A DNA stretch of 64,000 nt from Rheinheimera mesophila (GTDB lineage: Bacteria > Pseudomonadota > Gammaproteobacteria > Enterobacterales > Alteromonadaceae): the NCBI RefSeq assembly GCF_000986865.1, contig NZ_LAVS01000001.1, positions 62,001 to 126,000 of the forward strand. Direction: 5' to 3'. The position numbers were made by a program, and so were the translations under genes. Positions 60,501-64,000 of the stretch are shown piece after piece. Positions within the stretch are counted from its first letter, which is position 1; each line of letters opens with the position of its first letter. The notes beneath the pieces are model-generated. The model worked only from the letters and a program-made list of their open reading frames with translations. It was not told the origin of the DNA and searched no databases.

Positions 60501-60617
60501 GAGTTGTGGGGATTTGTCGCGTATGCCTTGTACCGGCGTGGTTTGATCCGCCGAAGCTGCAGGCAATAGCGCGCAAAGCATTGCCGTACTGCACAAGGAC
60601 AGTCGTAGTTTGATCAT
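57534..60617 (-). CDS. Exported double-domain amidohydrolase (degenerate + intact)
   Basis: A 1027-residue exported protein with two amidohydrolase domains. The first (about 40-450) has PGFIDLYSQYG in place of the HxH motif, so it is degenerate. A beta-rich insert of about 130 residues follows. The second (about 585-1000) is complete: GIIDEHSHIAID (HxH), His in RFIHVHSYVAS and TTFTHILEGYK, and the metal Asp in SVNSDSPDLQ. It should hydrolyse a C-N bond, for example a cyclic peptide or imide, in the periplasm. The partner gene follows with an 11-bp gap. A fusion with one dead domain suggests allosteric or scaffold use. Confidence 0.88.
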   Translation of the reverse strand: MIKLRLSLCSTAMLCALLPAASADQTTPVQGIRDKSPQLYALTNATVITEPGKRLDNATVLISNGKISKIQNKADVPAGYQTIDASGYFIYPGFIDLYSQYGLPKAEKGNGFEFGRKPNYSNDRKGGNASNAAIHARQHWVSEFKPDAEQAKSYQQQGFTTVQSGRFDGIFRGQAFVTSLVPGLPNEAVMRAQANQFMAFSKGTSVQSYPSSLMGSIALIRQTLADANWYSQAYGKNNWRFYNQAIEFNADLAALGQLKTQGIVFEATDDQALLRADKLLKEFGLDKVALVASGYEYSRIDQVKATGRPLILPLAFPAAPAVQQLDDQLDVELAQLRHWERAPANAAVLEQAKVPFALTLHKLEKPEQFWPNLRKAVSYGLSQQKALAALTTEPAKWLGMEQQIGKIAEGYQADLVVSKGDLFADGEIVATWVRGQQQQFTAMDLPVFAGTYQLNLNGSSLPLELKDKKGSVEGSVKLADKTSTLKHVAVQKNQLQFALDLKALGLGSGVAQFSGELQGKTLQGKFVTAEGSVLTISSVQQPLVAKTEQKKADEKPVLLSKLTSPNRAFGVTEKARQQNVHIKNATVWTSAKAGKLENTDVLVEDGEFVKIGKNLSTPSGFTVIDATGMHLTAGIIDEHSHIAIDQGVNEGSDAVTSEVRIGDVLDADDINIYRGLAGGTTTAQLLHGSANPIGGQAQIIQLRWGDNAEQLKFKGAPESIKFALGENVKQANWGEDFVTRYPQTRSGVDTIIRDAFQAAKEYKAQWAEYEDLSGSEQSRTAPPRLDYRLKALVEILDKERFIHVHSYVASEILMIIRLAEEMGFNITTFTHILEGYKVADEMKAHGASASSFADWWAYKMEVQDAIPTNVCLMQQQGVLVSVNSDSPDLQRRLNQEAAKAVVYCGMDEQQALNMVTINPAKQLKIDDKVGSVEEGKQADFVLWSAHPLSVYARAQQTWIEGAPYYQRTLDEQWQQQVALEKQQLIQKVLQSSDDDKAGSGASYKANNPVWHCEDNHDVLSVAFDHQH

Positions 60618-60704
60618 GGATATTTCCTGGTTTTTGTTGGGGTTTTGCCCTGTACACTGGCTGAGAAAAGCATGCAGCGAAGCGGGCTTACTCCCAACGG
60701 CAGA

Positions 60705-63665
60705 TTACAGCGAACTTTCCCCTCTTAGTAATGGTTGATAACTCAGGTTATATAAATCCTGCTCTGCCCTTGGCATGCTGAAATAATAACCTTGTACCAG
60801 ATAGCAAGCGTTATTTTTTAAGAATTCAACCTGCTCTATGCTTTCCACTCCTTCAGCCACCACCCGCAGGTTCATTTTCTGCGCCATGGCAATAATGGCC
60901 GCGACTATGTCCATATCGTTGGTGTCATCCGGAATATCTTTGACAAAAGAACGGTCTATTTTCAGCTCGTCTACCGGGAATCGCTTTAAATAACTCAGCG
61001 ATGAATAGCCTGTACCAAAGTCATCAATAGATAAAGTCACTCCCAGCCCTTTTAACTCATTTAACTGGGCAATAGCCGCATCAGTGTCGCCCATTAACAT
61101 CGACTCGGTAATTTCGAAGATCAGTTTATCGGGCCTGGCGCCGGTTCTTTGCAATACCCGCTGCACCACTTCAGTCAGATTTTGATCGGTAAATTGGCGT
61201 GCCGACAGATTGATGGAAATGGTCACGTCATGGCCTCTGGACTGCTGGCGGCTGATGAAGCGACAAGCCTCCCAAATAATCCATTCCCCAATTTCAACTA
61301 TTAATCCCGTGCTCTCAGCTACAGGAATAAAACGTAGCGGCGGGATCATCGAACCATCAGGCCGGATCCAGCGCAGCAGAGCTTCATAACCAATCACAAC
61401 GTTTGTGCGAATATCGATTTTTGGCTGGTAATACAATACAAACTGATGCTCGCGTATCGCCTCACGCAGTTGGTTTTCTATCTGCAACTTCTCTTTGGCT
61501 GCTTCATTCAGGTCCTGACTGAAAAAGTGGTAGGTATTACGGCCACGGGCTTTGGCTTCATACATCGCCAAATCGGCGTGTTTTAACAACAGCTCTTCGT
61601 CCGCCGCGTCCTCAGGCGCTATGGTGATACCAATACTGGCGCTGATCGCTACTTCCTGGCCTGTTAATTTAACCGGAGCGGCAAAACTCTGTTGCAGATT
61701 TTCGGCAATAAGTGCAGCCTGTCCCCGGTCTTTAATCCCGCTTAAAATCACCGCGAATTCATCCCCGCCCAACCGGGCTATCGTATCTTCTTCACGTAAG
61801 CGGCTGATTAACCTACGGGCCACTTCTTTCAGTAATTCATCACCGGCATCGTGACCCAGGGTATCGTTAATCCGCTTAAATTCGTCCAGGTCAAAATACA
61901 GCAAGGCAAAATGATAATAACCACGGGAGGACATGGCGATAGCTTTACGTAATTGGTCACGGAAATAACTGCGATTGGCGAGGCCGGTCAACATATCGTA
62001 GTAAGCCAGTTGCTCCATTTTACGCTGGCTTTCTTTGATAAACGAAATATCCTGCATGGCGCAGACGTAATTACTGATTTCGCCTTTCTCATCACGGATC
62101 GGTGCTATTGCCAGCGATACCCAAAGTTTACGCAGCACATGCTGCAACAGCATATCGCCGCGCCAATGATGGCGTTCCTGCAAAGTTTGCGCTATTTCCT
62201 CGCCGACAAAAAACATTTCAGCAGCAAACAGCGAGGACAAGGGTTTATGCATCATCTGCTCTGCAGTACAGCCAATCAGCTCCAGCATAAAAGGATTGAC
62301 GTATTCGATATGCAGTTGTTTATCGGTTAACAGCAAACCAGAACTGGAAAAAGCCACAGCTTTGGTCAGCTTACGGGTGGCTCGTTCCGCTTCTTCTTTT
62401 TCCATAATGCGGGTATTTAAACCGGAGATCAGTTGATGGATCTCCTCAGACATGCCGTTAAAAGCCCGGTTTAACATCCCGATTTCATCGTCATTCTGGT
62501 CCAGGGCTATCTGCTGCAGATCGCCACGGCTGATGCGTTGAACCGCAGAGGATAAGCGGGTTAAGCGTTTCAGAATAAACTGGTAAATAAAAAACTGCAG
62601 GGAGAACGCCACCACCACAGCAACCGCCAGGAAGATCAACATCACATTGTCACGAAAATCCTCCAGACCACTCATCACTGCCTGCTTGTCCTGATACAAG
62701 GCCAAATACCAGTCCAGTCGCTCCACTTTCGCTGCGGAAATTAAATAATTGTCCAGGTCCGCTTGTCTGAGCTCCGGCTGTTGAGGCGCGGCGACCACTT
62801 GCTGAATAAAAGCGGCCAGTTCCGGCCGTCTTGGCATGACGGCACTGTATTTGGCATCAAAATTTTGCTGTCCTGCGGCCTTTACGGATATGGGTTTCTT
62901 CCCATCCAGCAACAGATTGCCGCGCGAGTCAAACAGCATACTGCGCAGGCCACTTGCGGATTGTTCAATAGCGGTCAGTTCCAGAAAGAGTTCATCCAGA
63001 ATGTAGTCACTGGCTGTGACGCCAAGGAACTCATCACCTGCATAGACGGGGATCACCAGACTGGTCATCCATTTTTGCCAAATCGGATCGTAGTAAATCG
63101 GCGTCCAGCGCGGCAAACGACTAGGATTTTGTTCTGGGGTGGCGATATCAAAAAACACATCTTTAGTGAAGTCATGATTCACCGGAACTTCCAGCGCCCA
63201 ATCCGCTGGTGCTATACGGATCAGTCCTTGTTTGGAGATAAAATAAAAATTGAAAAACTCCTCCAGCATCAAAGGTGCCAACTGCTGCCATAACTGTTCT
63301 GTTTGCATAAACCAGCGGGCTTGCTGAGGATCTAACTTTAACTGAGGAATAAAGGCGGCTGACAAATCATCCTGACTTCGTACACTGCCATCTGGCAAAG
63401 GTGCTGGGGGAGCAGACGTCAGGTCCTGATTCTGGGTTAAATACCGCACCACTATGTTATTGGCACTGATCGCCTTTTTTTCACGGGTGAGAAAATTTGC
63501 ATCCAGTTCACGGGCATATTTCTCAGATTGCAGTTTTAACTGTTGTTTTTCCTGCTCAACCAATACATTTTGTTGCAGCATCAGCACAGCATAAGCTATC
63601 GCAGCACTGGCAACTATGGTTAACATAAATACCAGCAGCGCAAACTTAATGCTAAGGGAATTCAT
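60705..63665 (-). CDS. Membrane c-di-GMP protein: Cache-HAMP-PAS-GGDEF-EAL
   Basis: A 986-residue inner-membrane signalling protein. An N-terminal helix (FALLVFMLTIVASAAIAYAV) and a second one (VMLIFLAVAVVVAFSLQFFI) bracket a periplasmic Cache-type sensor of about 300 residues. HAMP, PAS, GGDEF (LGGDEFAVIL near residue 633, active form) and EAL (YEALLRW near 760, with SIDDFGTGYSSL and EGVES) domains follow. It could both make and degrade c-di-GMP under ligand control. ATG 63665 (MNSLSIKF) is chosen over an earlier one because CAGG precedes it and it starts at the membrane helix. Confidence 0.92.
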   Translation of the reverse strand: MNSLSIKFALLVFMLTIVASAAIAYAVLMLQQNVLVEQEKQQLKLQSEKYARELDANFLTREKKAISANNIVVRYLTQNQDLTSAPPAPLPDGSVRSQDDLSAAFIPQLKLDPQQARWFMQTEQLWQQLAPLMLEEFFNFYFISKQGLIRIAPADWALEVPVNHDFTKDVFFDIATPEQNPSRLPRWTPIYYDPIWQKWMTSLVIPVYAGDEFLGVTASDYILDELFLELTAIEQSASGLRSMLFDSRGNLLLDGKKPISVKAAGQQNFDAKYSAVMPRRPELAAFIQQVVAAPQQPELRQADLDNYLISAAKVERLDWYLALYQDKQAVMSGLEDFRDNVMLIFLAVAVVVAFSLQFFIYQFILKRLTRLSSAVQRISRGDLQQIALDQNDDEIGMLNRAFNGMSEEIHQLISGLNTRIMEKEEAERATRKLTKAVAFSSSGLLLTDKQLHIEYVNPFMLELIGCTAEQMMHKPLSSLFAAEMFFVGEEIAQTLQERHHWRGDMLLQHVLRKLWVSLAIAPIRDEKGEISNYVCAMQDISFIKESQRKMEQLAYYDMLTGLANRSYFRDQLRKAIAMSSRGYYHFALLYFDLDEFKRINDTLGHDAGDELLKEVARRLISRLREEDTIARLGGDEFAVILSGIKDRGQAALIAENLQQSFAAPVKLTGQEVAISASIGITIAPEDAADEELLLKHADLAMYEAKARGRNTYHFFSQDLNEAAKEKLQIENQLREAIREHQFVLYYQPKIDIRTNVVIGYEALLRWIRPDGSMIPPLRFIPVAESTGLIVEIGEWIIWEACRFISRQQSRGHDVTISINLSARQFTDQNLTEVVQRVLQRTGARPDKLIFEITESMLMGDTDAAIAQLNELKGLGVTLSIDDFGTGYSSLSYLKRFPVDELKIDRSFVKDIPDDTNDMDIVAAIIAMAQKMNLRVVAEGVESIEQVEFLKNNACYLVQGYYFSMPRAEQDLYNLSYQPLLRGESSL

Positions 63666-63805
63666 ACCTGTAGGTTTGTGAAAATTGACTTCCTTCACAT
63701 GATTTCCTGAATTGACAGCGACGGGGATCAGTTGTAATGCTAATGTGGCATACAAAAGCATCAAACCATTATTGCATCAAAATCAAATAAATGAGAATTA
63801 AGCCA

Positions 63806-64000
63806 ATGAAAAATCTGTTTATCTTGCTCTCTCTGGGTTTATCTTCTGCAGCAGCTCTGGCGGGTAGCGCCTTTACCGACGCCGAAGACGCAGTCAGTTA
63901 CCGCCAACATAGCTTTCAATTAATCCGGCATAATTTCGTCGATTTGGGAGATATGATGCGTGGAAAAATACCTTTTGACGCTAAACGTGCAGAAAAAAGA
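63806..64000 (+). CDS. Cytochrome c' (partial, continues past the window)
   Basis: The first 65 residues are visible. A signal peptide (LFILLSLGLSSAAALA) is followed by AFTDAEDAVSYRQHSFQLIRHNFVDLGDMMRGKIPFD, the pattern of the first helix of cytochrome c'. The C-terminal CxxCH haem motif lies beyond the window. Such proteins bind NO or CO in the periplasm. The ATG at 63806 is chosen; another lies 15 bases upstream. Confidence 0.85.
   Translation, partial: MKNLFILLSLGLSSAAALAGSAFTDAEDAVSYRQHSFQLIRHNFVDLGDMMRGKIPFDAKRAEKR

Overview
The window comes from a mesophilic, mid-GC gammaproteobacterium of the Alteromonadales/Chromatiales type, most likely Rheinheimera or a close relative. The main evidence is the core block ftsB-ispD-ispF-truD-surE-pcm-yqaA-nlpD-rpoS next to mutS, cinA and recA, a pyrG-eno pair, and prfB-lysS. 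Many c-di-GMP and two-component proteins, several periplasmic peptidases and amidohydrolases, and a photolyase/cryptochrome operon fit a free-living aquatic bacterium. The genus is an inference from gene order and protein character, not a database match.

Layout. Positions 1-2273 are the right part of a small, AT-rich integrative element: the 3' part of a tyrosine integrase, an inverted repeat, and a three-gene operon (ADP-ribosyltransferase-like toxin, small antitoxin candidate, SecB-like chaperone) with the architecture of the CmdTAC anti-phage system. The element ends at a copy of a tmRNA-like 3' end (2246-2273), followed by what is probably the original terminator and 2.3 copies of a 172-bp hairpin-rich tandem repeat (2287-2678). 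The intact ssrA gene probably lies just left of the window.

2.7-9.4 kb: a secreted esterase, a large multi-PAS hybrid histidine kinase, and a convergent Hpt-REC-REC-GGDEF protein that could complete a phosphorelay to c-di-GMP. 9.5-12.8 kb: an ABC transporter (FtsX-type permease and ATPase) with DUF3299 and His-rich DUF2796 proteins, resembling the Zrg zinc-uptake cluster. 13.0-18.7 kb: three overlapping photolyase/cryptochrome genes and an OsmC-pirin fusion. 18.7-21.7 kb: an M28 peptidase, a TPR lipoprotein and a PilZ protein.

21.7-26.4 kb: a methionine operon (metA and a metH split into two cistrons) behind a MetJ operator. 26.6-30.9 kb: recA with a LexA box, cinA/pncC and mutS. 30.9-40.1 kb: a PhoD-like phosphatase, rpoS, nlpD and the chain up to ftsB. 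40.2-49.5 kb: eno, pyrG, lysS, prfB (with its programmed frameshift), recJ, dsbC and xerD. 49.6-54.5 kb: fldB, a solute-binding protein, an aromatic aminotransferase, a GAF protein, an imperfect-palindromic intergenic repeat, yciH and a tandem receiver protein. 54.5-64.0 kb: an M28 lipoprotein peptidase, two amidohydrolase genes (one a fusion of a degenerate and an intact domain), a Cache-HAMP-PAS-GGDEF-EAL protein, and the start of a cytochrome c'.

The most notable items are the CmdTAC-like defence island at the tmRNA-type attachment site, the hairpin-rich repeats behind it, the three-member photolyase operon, the split metH under MetJ control, and the degenerate/intact amidohydrolase fusion.
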